Origin: UBA4844 sp050943255
GTDB taxonomy: Bacteria > Bacillota > Syntrophomonadia > Syntrophomonadales > Syntrophomonadaceae
Direction of reading: 5' to 3'
DNA: 13,492 nt
Assembly: GCA_050943255.1 (NCBI GenBank)
Contig: JBMNOV010000049.1
Location: 1 to 13,492 of the forward strand
In this document: in pieces, positions 1 through 6,511 of the stretch
How positions within the stretch are numbered: the stretch's first letter is position 1
Layout of the letters: every line of letters starts with the position of its first letter
Made by a program: the position numbers and the translations under genes
Notes under the pieces: model-generated
Databases searched by the model: none
Seen by the model: only the letters and a program-made list of their open reading frames with translations
Told to the model about the DNA's origin: nothing

Positions 1-92
1 CCTGCTGCTGCCGGGGCTGCCGGCATGCTGAATATTATGCTAAATATGAATACCAAGGTGATTAGCCAGGATAAGCTTTTGTTCTTTCGCAA
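1..92 (-). CDS. Exported protein, N-terminal fragment (signal peptide only)
   Basis: This reading frame begins at a TTG codon (92-90) and leaves the window at its left edge, so only 30 codons are visible. A near-perfect ribosome binding site, AGGAGGGAG (105-97), lies 7 bases before the TTG, which fixes the start. The translation has a basic N-terminus (MRKNKS), a hydrophobic core of about 15 residues rich in Ile, Leu, Val and Phe, and then a small-residue Ala/Pro stretch (MPAAPAAA), which is the layout of a Sec signal peptide with cleavage after an AxA-like site. The mature protein is outside the window, so its function cannot be named. S-layer or other cell-surface proteins often have such leaders, but that is only a guess. 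The gene reads away from the rest of the window, and its own leader region lies to the right. Confidence 0.72.
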   Translation of the reverse strand, partial: MRKNKSLSWLITLVFIFSIIFSMPAAPAAA

Positions 93-105
93 AATTCTCC
101 CTCCT

Positions 106-292
106 AAAATAAATAATTATATTAAAAAAACTCTTATTTGGTTCTGCCCTCCTTTCTTATAAACAAACAAGGCCGATATCCGACGTTTATTTTGTAATAC
201 CTTTTTACATTACAGCGGTTCAGCCATAGCAACCATGATCACTTTTAAAAATAAAGGTGATTATATCCCCAACCTAAAGTATTGTAAATAAT
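106..292 (-). other. Non-coding leader region with small inverted repeats
   Basis: About 190 bases upstream of the exported-protein gene carry no convincing gene. Two adjacent inverted repeats are visible. TGTAAT (193-198) pairs with ATTACA (209-214) across a 10-base loop, and GGTT (217-220) pairs with AACC (231-234). On the minus strand a second AGGAGG-like sequence (about 156-151) sits upstream of the real one with no good start codon after it. A TATAAT hexamer (121-116, minus strand) is present without a matching -35 and only 24 bases from the start codon. The region could be a structured 5' leader or simply promoter DNA. I could not match it to a riboswitch class. Confidence 0.25.
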
Positions 293-322
293 ATGCCAAA
301 AGGCTTTTGAGTATTTTGGCAT
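293..322 (-). terminator. 9-bp inverted repeat after the small gene; possible terminator or operator
   Basis: ATGCCAAAA (293-301) and TTTTGGCAT (314-322) form a perfect 9-bp inverted repeat around a 12-base loop. It begins 13 bases after the stop codon of the small minus-strand gene, which suits a transcription terminator. The stem is AT-rich at its inner end, though, and the following minus-strand sequence (ATTATTTAC) is only a poor U-tract. Inside it, CAAAA (297-301) can also pair with TTTTG (305-309) in a smaller competing hairpin. The same half-site TTTTGGCAT occurs again at 696-704 in the divergent promoter region, so a protein-binding role is an alternative. Confidence 0.4.
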
Positions 323-335
323 GGATTACGCATGT

Positions 336-635
336 TTAGTTTTGTAAGATAAACTTATAGCCAAATTGTTCTGCCAAAACCCGGGACAATTTCTCCAATT
401 CAATCTCTTCCGTAAAGCTGCCTGTATAAAGACCATTACGGGTTATAATCTCAAAACCAACTGCTAGCAAGTCCCTTCTCATAATGGAAACTGACTGCAA
501 ATCCCCTTCACTTATAACCAGCTTTTGATTTAAATTAATTTCTTGAGGTGTCAAGACTATTTGACCGTGGGCAATTGTAATATAATATAGTTGGGTTCTA
601 AAAAATCCAGTTTGAAGCCTTATTTTGAAGATCAA
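336..635 (-). CDS. Small hypothetical protein, beta-rich, possibly PH-like
   Basis: The product has about 99 residues and I do not recognise a named family. After a short N-terminal stretch, the sequence alternates hydrophobic and polar residues in a way that suggests successive beta strands (YYITIAHGQIVLT, QKLVISEGD, VGFEIITRNG). It ends in an amphipathic helix rich in Glu and Leu (EEIELEKLSRVLAEQFGY). That order of strands followed by one helix resembles small PH-like domains, but this is inference. There is no signal peptide or membrane segment. The frame can start at GTG 644-642, but that codon lies inside the ribosome binding site AGAGGTGAT (648-640). TTG 635-633, six bases after AGAGGTG, is the better start. 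The gene is divergent from the helix-turn-helix gene and probably belongs to the same regulatory unit. Confidence 0.6.
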   Translation of the reverse strand: MIFKIRLQTGFFRTQLYYITIAHGQIVLTPQEINLNQKLVISEGDLQSVSIMRRDLLAVGFEIITRNGLYTGSFTEEIELEKLSRVLAEQFGYKFILQN

Positions 636-654
636 ACAAATCACCTCTACTTAG

Positions 655-663
655 ATTATATCA
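655..663 (-). promoter_or_regulatory. Candidate extended -10 promoter for the small gene
   Basis: On the minus strand the sequence TGATATAAT (663-655) is a consensus TATAAT hexamer preceded by the TGn extension. No good TTGACA-like box lies 16-18 bases upstream, as expected for an extended -10 promoter. The predicted transcript start, near 648, would fall directly at the ribosome binding site of the small gene, giving an almost absent 5' leader. That tight spacing lowers confidence. Confidence 0.4.
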
Positions 664-697
664 ACCTGTTTATTCATAAATAATTACTGCACACGTT

Positions 698-724
698 TTG
701 GCATTGCCAGTTTTGTGGCATAAT
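698..724 (+). promoter_or_regulatory. Candidate promoter and operator region of the HTH regulator gene
   Basis: An extended -10 element, TGGCATAAT (716-724), matches TGnTATAAT in all but one hexamer position. A TTGGCA box (698-703) is a 5-of-6 match to the -35 consensus but sits 15 bases away, shorter than ideal. With TAATTT (721-726) as the -10, the spacing would be 17. Overlapping these boxes are a direct repeat, TTTTGGCAT (696-704) and TTTTGTGGCAT (711-721), and a small inverted repeat, TGCCA (705-709) with TGGCA (716-720). This arrangement would suit an operator that represses by covering the promoter, possibly by the regulator encoded downstream. Confidence 0.4.
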
Positions 725-764
725 TTGTGACCGGATTTATTAGATAGATAAAGAGGTAATATAT

Positions 765-2315
765 ATGACATTTGCGGAAAAGCTCGACTTGTTAATGAAA
801 ATTACCAATACTTCCAATAGCCTTTTAGCCCGTAATATTTCAATGGATGCGTCTTTTATCAGCCGTTTGCGCCGAGGAATCCGCACCCCCGCCAAGAATG
901 TTAATTATATAAAGTCTATGGCCGAATATTTTGCCCGTAATTGCCGCGCTGAATATCAAAAAACCGCGCTTCAGGAAGCAATTTTAAGCACTTCTGAAAT
1001 TCAACTAGCAGGGGAAGAAACAATTACAGAAGCTTTGTATAGATGGCTAGGTGAAAAAGATCAAGAAGAATACCAAATGATTGAAGGCTTTTTCGATGAC
1101 TTTTCCCATTTTCAATTTAAGAAAATAGGACAAATAGCGGCTGATGATGTTAATATAATAAACAGCAAACCCCTTCCCGAAGTTAATGTTTATTATGGTG
1201 TGGAAGGTAAGCAAACCGCAGTCCTTACTTTTTTATCCCTGGTATTGCAAAGCCCAAAACCACAGACACTGCTCCTCTTCAGCGATGAGGATCTAGGATG
1301 GCTGATCGATAACCGAGAGTTTACTGCAAAATGGGCTGCTCTTCTGCTTCAGGTAATTAAAAACGGTAATACTATAAAAATAATCCATAATATTAACCGC
1401 AATCTTGATGAAATGCTAGCGGCTATAAGAGAGTGGTTGCCCATATATATGACCGGTGCTATACAACCCTATTACTACCCCAAAACCCGGGACGGCTTAT
1501 TTCGAAGGACATTATTCATAGCGCCTGATACTGCTGCTGTAACTTCATCCTCGACCGGCAATGCCTTTCAAAATGCGGCTAATTTGCTTTTTACCACCAA
1601 AAGACCTGTTCAGGCACTCATACAGGAATATAATGATATTCTTAATATGTGCCGTCCTTTAATGCGAATAATCACTCCTTTTAACAACAACACCGATTAT
1701 TTTAAAATACTGGCCGAATTTGAAGAAGAAGAAGGAAACGCCATTATTAAGACCAGTTGTCTTGCTAATATTTCCATTCCGGGTGATGTTACCCAGAGTA
1801 TATTATCAAGAATACAGGGTCCAGCTGGTGACCAACTCCTTTCCTACCAGCAAAATAGAATAAATAATTTTTACCATAACCTGAAAAAAAATAGCCTTAC
1901 TGAAATATTTACTCTTCCTGAGCTGGAAGAAATATTGGCAGGCCGAATTATGGTCAACTTCTCCGATATAATAAATGAAACTCAGCTATGGTATACTCCA
2001 AATGAATATTGTAAACATCTAAAAAATATTATCTATCTTCTTAAAACCTATGATAACTACCATGTACACTTAACTAGCAATGAAGCGCTCGAGGGAAGCA
2101 TGGTCTACGTCAAGGAAAACGTGGGAGTACTGGTGGGGAAAACTTCGCTGCCTTCAACTATCTTTGCCATAAATGAAGGCAATATGACAGCGGCCTTTTG
2201 GGATTATATGAATGTTATCCTCCGGAAAGAAACCAAAGGTAAAGTTAACCGAAAACATACCAGCTCCAAGTTGGAAGCGCTGGTATCTAGGTTGGAAACT
2301 AGAATTCAGGATTAG
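765..2315 (+). CDS. Helix-turn-helix protein with large uncharacterised C-terminal region
   Basis: The product has 516 residues and starts at an ATG preceded by AAGAGGT at good spacing. Residues about 1-60 look like a Xre/Cro-type DNA-binding domain: a first helix (FAEKLDLLMKI), then SNSLLARNISM, a turn, and a recognition helix DASFISRLRRGIR. The remaining 450 or so residues have no signal peptide or membrane span, so the protein should be cytosolic. A central stretch (about 135-270) mixes predicted strands and helices, including LLLFSDEDLGWL, GNTIKIIHNINRN and YYYPKTRDGLFRR. This faintly recalls phospholipase-D-like folds, but I see no HxK(x4)D catalytic motif, so an enzymatic role is not supported. 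I infer a transcription regulator with a sensing domain of unknown ligand. It is the only plus-strand gene here, divergent from the small gene and convergent with the polysaccharide operon. Confidence 0.75.
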   Translation: MTFAEKLDLLMKITNTSNSLLARNISMDASFISRLRRGIRTPAKNVNYIKSMAEYFARNCRAEYQKTALQEAILSTSEIQLAGEETITEALYRWLGEKDQEEYQMIEGFFDDFSHFQFKKIGQIAADDVNIINSKPLPEVNVYYGVEGKQTAVLTFLSLVLQSPKPQTLLLFSDEDLGWLIDNREFTAKWAALLLQVIKNGNTIKIIHNINRNLDEMLAAIREWLPIYMTGAIQPYYYPKTRDGLFRRTLFIAPDTAAVTSSSTGNAFQNAANLLFTTKRPVQALIQEYNDILNMCRPLMRIITPFNNNTDYFKILAEFEEEEGNAIIKTSCLANISIPGDVTQSILSRIQGPAGDQLLSYQQNRINNFYHNLKKNSLTEIFTLPELEEILAGRIMVNFSDIINETQLWYTPNEYCKHLKNIIYLLKTYDNYHVHLTSNEALEGSMVYVKENVGVLVGKTSLPSTIFAINEGNMTAAFWDYMNVILRKETKGKVNRKHTSSKLEALVSRLETRIQD

Positions 2316-2367
2316 AAGAGAAGGTTTTAGAAAATGAGCTTTCAAATATAATAGTACCATACCAGCT

Positions 2368-2381
2368 GCTTCATCTGAAGC
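2368..2381. terminator. Weak hairpin between convergent genes
   Basis: GCTTC (2368-2372) and GAAGC (2377-2381) form a 5-bp stem with a four-base loop in the 91-bp gap between the convergent regulator gene and the end of the polysaccharide operon. There is no run of T on either side, so it is a poor intrinsic terminator on both strands. It is recorded because it is the only stem-loop I see where two transcripts should end. Confidence 0.2.
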
Positions 2382-2406
2382 CCGCTTATAAATCAATCCG
2401 TTTAAT

Positions 2407-3027
2407 CTATCTCCACCGATCCAACATATAAAAGTTCGCTAATTTAGCATACTCCATTACCACCGATTTAGCATCCTGCCGCGTTCGCCACCAGGAATCG
2501 GCATTAAAATTATCATAGGGAGTAGGACAGGATATGATATGCGCATCTCCTATTGCCCAACTAAAAATTATCGCTGAGCGCTGGGAATGATATTTCGAGC
2601 TTACCAACAAGATCTTATCTACCTGCGGGTTATCCTGCAAATACCTGGATATTATCAGGGCTTCCTCCTGGGTACTCCTGGCATCCCCCGGAAGAATAAT
2701 AAATGCCTCTTTCGGTACCCCCAATTGATTTCCTATCATAGCCTTTAACTCCGTATCCCGCGGCAGCTTTACTCCGCGAGATTCCAAGAGTTCATACCCA
2801 GGTTCCCAGTTCTCCACCATCAAAATACAAGGAGCATACCCTTTCTTATATAAATCCACTGCCCCCAGAATACGATCCGGGCCACTGCCCATAAGCACAA
2901 TAATTAGGTCAGCCTTTTCCGGGGAATCCTCCGCAACTATGAGAATTCCAGCATAACGGAAAAATACTGCCGATAGAGCCAGCAATATTACCCCCATTAA
3001 CAGCTTCTTTCGTTTTCTCAGATGCAT
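2407..3027 (-). CDS. DUF218 (YdcF/SanA/ElyC-like) membrane-anchored protein
   Basis: The product has 206 residues. The N-terminus is basic (MHLRKRKK) and followed by a single hydrophobic helix (about residues 9-30), so the protein is probably anchored with its domain outside the membrane. The rest reads as a DUF218 domain: an opening strand (ADLIIVLMGS), GAVDLYKKGYAPCILMVEN, a central SRSTQEEA-like stretch seen here as DARSTQEEALIISRYL, and VDKILLVSSKYHSQRSAIIF, where the family usually has a conserved Ser/His-containing strand-helix. In E. coli, SanA and ElyC of this family affect envelope permeability and peptidoglycan or lipid-carrier metabolism, but the biochemical reaction is not settled. 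It is the last gene of the operon, 160 bases after its upstream neighbour. A role in polymer assembly or attachment is inference. The ribosome binding site (GGTGAGGG) is weak and rather distant. Confidence 0.8.
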   Translation of the reverse strand: MHLRKRKKLLMGVILLALSAVFFRYAGILIVAEDSPEKADLIIVLMGSGPDRILGAVDLYKKGYAPCILMVENWEPGYELLESRGVKLPRDTELKAMIGNQLGVPKEAFIILPGDARSTQEEALIISRYLQDNPQVDKILLVSSKYHSQRSAIIFSWAIGDAHIISCPTPYDNFNADSWWRTRQDAKSVVMEYAKLANFYMLDRWR

Positions 3028-3048
3028 AATACCTAATCCCTCACCATG

Positions 3049-3183
3049 TCATGAAAAATTAGACAGACTCTCAAAATTCTTATAGTCACCATAAACGACA
3101 ACGCCGGCGTTATCAGAGATGTTAATTACGTAACTCTTGGATATCCGCTCTGTAAGCTTATTCAAGCTTATATATACTTCCAA
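3049..3183 (-). CDS. Possible small ORF of 44 codons after the sugar-phosphate transferase
   Basis: A 44-codon frame starts at TTG 3183-3181, four bases after the stop codon of the WbpL-like gene. An AAGGA sequence formed by that gene's last codons precedes it by 8 bases, an arrangement that would allow coupled translation. The product would be a soluble peptide starting MEVYISLNKL, with a strand-like segment (SYVINISDNAGVVVYGDY). I recognise no family. The frame ends 21 bases before the start of the DUF218 gene. It may be a real small gene, the end of a lost larger gene, or chance. In its favour are its position, filling an otherwise empty 160-base gap in a compact operon, and its plausible composition. 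Confidence 0.3.
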   Translation of the reverse strand: MEVYISLNKLTERISKSYVINISDNAGVVVYGDYKNFESLSNFS

Positions 3184-3187
3184 AATA

Positions 3188-4291
3188 CTAATCCTTATCC
3201 ACAATATCCCGGATCGCTGCTGCTTCTTCCCTAAATTGTTTAACAACCATATTACTGGTATTAACATTCATACTGGCAATTCGCGCATTAAACACTTGTC
3301 CAAGAAGTAAATGAGTAACTACTAATACAGCAAATATTACTAATGTTATAAGTAGCAGGTAATAATGATAAAAAAGTGCAACCGCTGCGACTATTCCCAG
3401 CATTATATTTATCAATAGTACAGTAAGGGTCACCTGTTTATGACTATAGCCTGCTTGAATTGCCAACTGGTAGACATGGGACCGGTGGGCCTCATATAAC
3501 TTCTCGCCTCTAGCCATACGTTTAAATAAAGTAACGGTAGCATCAACAATAAATACGCCTAAAAGAAGCAACCATACCAATAACGGTACAGCACCGCTGT
3601 TTTCTGACCACAAGGCAAATACTGCCAAGATATAACCTAAAAAGCCACTACCGATGTCGCCCATAAAGATCTTGGCTGGCGGCCAATTCCAAATTAAGAA
3701 ACCTAAAACGGCTACTGCCAGTAATAAACTAGGTATCCCTACATTAGAGGCCTGACTCCTCAATAGAATGGCAGCAACAGCTGTTACAGTTACGGCCTCG
3801 ATACCAGCAATGCCATCTATTCCGTCCATAAAATTATACAAATTGATCATCCATACCAAGCCAACCACAGCTATCACACTACCCCACCTAGACAGATCTA
3901 ACTCTGTAAAGCCCAGGTTTAAACTGGGTACTCCTCCTAACCAACTCACTGCCCATATAGAAGCTAAAAAATGAAAGCACAGCCTTACTACAGCTGATAG
4001 CCCTTGCCTATCGTCTAACCACCCCACACCCGCAATTAAACATCCACCGCCAAATAGGACCAAAAACACTCTTAACTCAAAAACACCCAAACAAAAAAGC
4101 AGACTTATACCCACTAAAAAAACCACCACAAAAGCCAGTCCCCCTCCCCGTGGAGTGGGAACAATGTGCGAGCTACGACTATTGGGGATGTCAAGTATAT
4201 TGTTTTTAAGAGCAAGCTTCCTAGTAACACCTGTTAACATGTAAGACAAAAAAAAGAAGCCACAAATCAAAATTAGCCCTAGCTCAGTCAT
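3188..4291 (-). CDS. WecA/WbpL-type polyprenyl-phosphate sugar-1-phosphate transferase
   Basis: This 367-residue polytopic membrane enzyme belongs to the MraY/WecA/TagO superfamily, which moves a sugar-1-phosphate from a UDP-sugar to undecaprenyl phosphate and so starts a lipid-linked repeat unit. The motifs are clear and in order: SSHIVPTPRGGG (40-51), a cytosolic WLDD (91-94) with the Asp pair that binds the metal and substrate, NLYNFMDGIDGIAG (150-163), FMGDIGSGFLGY (near 210) and HRSHVYQ (near 270). About ten hydrophobic helices are evident. A roughly 35-residue soluble tail follows the last one. The HRSH loop and overall length are closer to the WbpL/WecA branch than to MraY. The donor sugar cannot be read from sequence; WbpL enzymes use UDP-FucNAc or UDP-QuiNAc. 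The ribosome binding site GAGGT lies 7 bases before the ATG. The gene follows the SDR gene by 29 bases. Confidence 0.9.
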   Translation of the reverse strand: MTELGLILICGFFFLSYMLTGVTRKLALKNNILDIPNSRSSHIVPTPRGGGLAFVVVFLVGISLLFCLGVFELRVFLVLFGGGCLIAGVGWLDDRQGLSAVVRLCFHFLASIWAVSWLGGVPSLNLGFTELDLSRWGSVIAVVGLVWMINLYNFMDGIDGIAGIEAVTVTAVAAILLRSQASNVGIPSLLLAVAVLGFLIWNWPPAKIFMGDIGSGFLGYILAVFALWSENSGAVPLLVWLLLLGVFIVDATVTLFKRMARGEKLYEAHRSHVYQLAIQAGYSHKQVTLTVLLINIMLGIVAAVALFYHYYLLLITLVIFAVLVVTHLLLGQVFNARIASMNVNTSNMVVKQFREEAAAIRDIVDKD

Positions 4292-4320
4292 ATTCTAAAC
4301 CTCGTATTTGCCAAACTTTA

Positions 4321-5193
4321 TTAAATAATACCTGCTTCTTTTAGTGAAGCAATTTCCAGTTTAATGCCCTCCTCAAAAGATATCGGTGAAAAGCCTAGGT
4401 CTTTTGATGCTTCTTGATAATCAAATACCTTGTCCTCCTGTAATCGTTGAATTCGTTCTACGTTAATCAAGCTACTTCCAATAATCTGACCGAAATATCC
4501 TCCCAATAAAGCCATTTGGTAAGGTATATTTATGAAAATACGGTTTACTTCTAGATTTTTCGCAATTATCGCCATAATATCACAGAATCGTATTGCTGTT
4601 TTCCCCGCAACATTATACGCTCTGCCAATTGAAATATCATTAACATAGGCTTGGGCAATAACCGTTGCCAAATCCTTGGCGTATATGGGCTGCATTAATC
4701 CATAACCTTTCCCTACAACAGGAATGATTTTATATCTATTTACTATCTTAACGAGCTTATGTATATTCTTGTCCTGGTGATTTCCATAAATCATAGTAGG
4801 CCGAATAATGGTATAATCTAACCCACAATTCCTAATTATGTTCTCGAGCCTTTTGTATTCATTGGAATACTGTTGATATTTACTAAATATCCCCGTAGTA
4901 GTTACTATAATCAGTCTGTTTATACCATTAGCCTTGCAAGCCTCTATGATCTCCGGGGATGACCGAATGTTCACCAAATGGATAACTCCGCTAACTCCCT
5001 GGCATGCTTTGATCAAGGATTCAACATCTGTAACATCACCTTTAACAAACTCGATATTATTATCTGTTATCCAGGAAATGTCACTATGTTTCCTAATTAA
5101 ACAGCGAATATTGCCACTATAGCCTGCTTCACATAAAGCTCTAATTAAAAAACGGCCTGTTAAACCTGTTATGCCTGTAATTAGTAACATCAT
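4321..5193 (-). CDS. Atypical NAD(P)-dependent SDR, sugar epimerase/reductase-like
   Basis: The product has about 290 residues with a Rossmann dinucleotide-binding motif at the very N-terminus (TGITGLTG, residues 6-13). Later segments typical of extended or atypical SDRs follow: VKGDVTD, GVIHLVN, LIIVTTTGIFS, a GLDYTIIRPTMIYG strand-loop, and a PIYAKDLA substrate-domain segment. Where classical epimerases carry Tyr-x3-Lys, this protein has YSNEYK followed by RLE, so I see no properly spaced catalytic pair. It resembles atypical NmrA-like SDRs more than GalE. Position next to the WbpL-like gene suggests a WbpK/WbpV-like 4-keto-sugar reductase, but the active-site difference makes this uncertain. 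An in-frame ATG at 5235 exists, but the coding up to there belongs to the tail of the dead glycosyltransferase in another frame. GGGAGGAG (5204-5197) points to ATG 5193-5191 or the next codon, 5190-5188. Confidence 0.8.
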   Translation of the reverse strand: MMLLITGITGLTGRFLIRALCEAGYSGNIRCLIRKHSDISWITDNNIEFVKGDVTDVESLIKACQGVSGVIHLVNIRSSPEIIEACKANGINRLIIVTTTGIFSKYQQYSNEYKRLENIIRNCGLDYTIIRPTMIYGNHQDKNIHKLVKIVNRYKIIPVVGKGYGLMQPIYAKDLATVIAQAYVNDISIGRAYNVAGKTAIRFCDIMAIIAKNLEVNRIFINIPYQMALLGGYFGQIIGSSLINVERIQRLQEDKVFDYQEASKDLGFSPISFEEGIKLEIASLKEAGII

Positions 5194-5203
5194 TAGCTCC
5201 TCC

Positions 5204-5467
5204 CTAATTCCCATGTTTCTGCAGTACTTCTTCATAAACCTTAACGGTCTCCTTCAGCATTCGCTCAAAAGTAAATTGATCGATTAACCGCTAGTAACCA
5301 GCCAGACCTACTGGTTGTCTAAGTCCAGAATTATTAAGTATTTCTACTTTATCTTGAAGCACTTCAGCATCTGCTCGGGGAACCAAATATCCTTTTATCT
5401 CATCAATAACAGCTTCTTTAACATCCTACATAAGATTTAGAATACTATCCACTTTCTTAACTCCAGA
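5204..5467 (-). pseudogene. Remnant of a family-4 glycosyltransferase (C-terminal part, two in-frame stops)
   Basis: The gap between galE and the SDR gene is not empty. One continuous minus-strand frame reads as the C-terminal fifth of a GT4 glycosyltransferase, interrupted by two stops. It runs DVKEAVIDEIKGYLVPRADA, continues through EVLQDKVEILNNSGLRQPVG to a TAG (5293-5291), resumes RLIDQFTFERMLKETVKVYE and ends EVLQKHGN at the natural stop TAG 5206-5204. Another in-frame TAG (5428-5426) precedes the first segment. The pattern EAV-D-GYLVP, then an FTFERM helix and a KVYEEVL end, matches the same region of the intact GT4 upstream (EAVEDGENGFLVPRGD, YFTVEKMAEKNERIYREI). Upstream of about 5425 no glycosyltransferase sequence is recognisable, so the front of the gene, including the catalytic E-x7-E region, has been deleted, probably when galE came to abut it. 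The old stop codon now sits in the ribosome binding region of the SDR gene. Confidence 0.85.
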
Positions 5468-6472
5468 TTACTGATTGGAACTGTGCCATTTCCAAGCTGT
5501 CCTGACAATATCCGATAATTCATGATATCTTGGTTTCCAACCAAGCTCTTTTCTAATTCTATCTGAACTTGCTATTAAAACAGCCGGATCACCCTGTCGA
5601 CGGGGACCATTTGTATAAGGAATCGTTCTGCCCAAAGCTTTTTCAGTACAGCTAATTATTTCTTTTACAGAATACCCACGTCCATTTCCCAAATTAAATA
5701 TGCGTGAACACATGCCATCATTTAATGCTTCTAAAGCAAGAATATGGGCTTTAGCCAAATCCGTTACATGAATATAATCTCTAATACAGGTACCGTCCTC
5801 AGTATCATAGTTATCACCGAAAATAATTAATTGATTCCGTTGCCCAAGAGCATATTGTAATACTATTGGAATTAGATGTGTCTCGGGAACATGCCATTCA
5901 CCAAGTAATCCAGATTCATCAGCACCTGAAGCATTAAAATATCTTAAAGATACATAGGAAATAGGGTAAATTTTACTGTACCATTGCAGGATTTGCTCTA
6001 CCATCAGCTTAGAAGTTCCATAAACATTGGTTGGATCAAGTTTAGTTTCTTCAATTATAGGTGTAACATCTGGTTCCCCATATACAGCTGCCGTAGATGA
6101 GAAAACAATATGCCTCACTCCGCATGAAACCATGCTTTCCAAAAGACAAATTGCTTTTGCTACATTATTCTCAAAGTACTTACCAGGATCCTGCATGGAT
6201 TCTCCTACTTGGCTGTAAGCTGCAAGATGCACTACCGCTTCGACATGTCTGTCTCGCATTAATGAACATAACAGATGTCTATCGCCTGTGTCACCAATTA
6301 CAAATTCCAAACGACTGCTTGTGGTTTGTCCAACAAATGTCTGCAATATATCAATTACTTCTATATGCCCAGTGGTAAGATTATCAAGTACAAGTACATC
6401 TTTATCTTTGATTAAAAGCTCTTTAACTACATGAGAACCAATGTACCCTGCTCCCCCTGTGACAAGTATCAT
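5468..6472 (-). CDS. galE: UDP-glucose 4-epimerase
   Basis: The product has 334 residues, the usual length for GalE, and interconverts UDP-glucose and UDP-galactose (some members also UDP-GlcNAc and UDP-GalNAc) through a 4-keto intermediate with bound NAD. The N-terminal TGGAGYIGSH (5-14) is the NAD-binding glycine motif, LDNLTTG (29-35) follows, and VVHLAAYSQVGES is the family's third strand. The catalytic set is complete: SST (125-127) and Tyr151-x3-Lys155 in VYGTSK. RYFNASGAD, DGTCIRDYIHVTDLAKAH and FNLGNGRGYSV are further GalE hallmarks. It is preceded by TAGGAGG seven bases before the ATG and lies 39 bases after a GT4 gene. It supplies Gal or GalNAc donors for the polymer. The downstream neighbour is the dead glycosyltransferase, starting directly after the stop. 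Confidence 0.95.
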   Translation of the reverse strand: MILVTGGAGYIGSHVVKELLIKDKDVLVLDNLTTGHIEVIDILQTFVGQTTSSRLEFVIGDTGDRHLLCSLMRDRHVEAVVHLAAYSQVGESMQDPGKYFENNVAKAICLLESMVSCGVRHIVFSSTAAVYGEPDVTPIIEETKLDPTNVYGTSKLMVEQILQWYSKIYPISYVSLRYFNASGADESGLLGEWHVPETHLIPIVLQYALGQRNQLIIFGDNYDTEDGTCIRDYIHVTDLAKAHILALEALNDGMCSRIFNLGNGRGYSVKEIISCTEKALGRTIPYTNGPRRQGDPAVLIASSDRIRKELGWKPRYHELSDIVRTAWKWHSSNQ

Positions 6473-6511
6473 TAATTATCCTCCTACGATTGACTTAAGC
6501 CATACGAATTC

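Noticed and set aside
106..292. Cyclic-di-GMP or cyclic-di-AMP riboswitch upstream of the exported-protein gene
   Set aside because: I compared the minus-strand sequence by eye with the conserved cores I know, and the key conserved strings are missing.
2154..2396. 80-codon minus-strand ORF at the 3' end of the HTH gene
   Set aside because: It lies mostly antisense to well-supported coding sequence, has no ribosome binding site, and its translation looks arbitrary.
3184..3267. Extension of the small ORF upstream to an ATG at 3267
   Set aside because: The extra residues read the 3' end of the WbpL-like gene in another frame. The TTG at 3183 has the better signal.
5194..5235. Upstream ATG start for the SDR gene at 5235
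   Set aside because: The added residues are an out-of-frame reading of the dead glycosyltransferase tail, and the strong GGGAGGAG site points to the ATGs at 5193 or 5190.
6097..6378. 93-codon plus-strand ORF inside galE
   Set aside because: It is antisense to a gene with every GalE motif intact and has no start signals.
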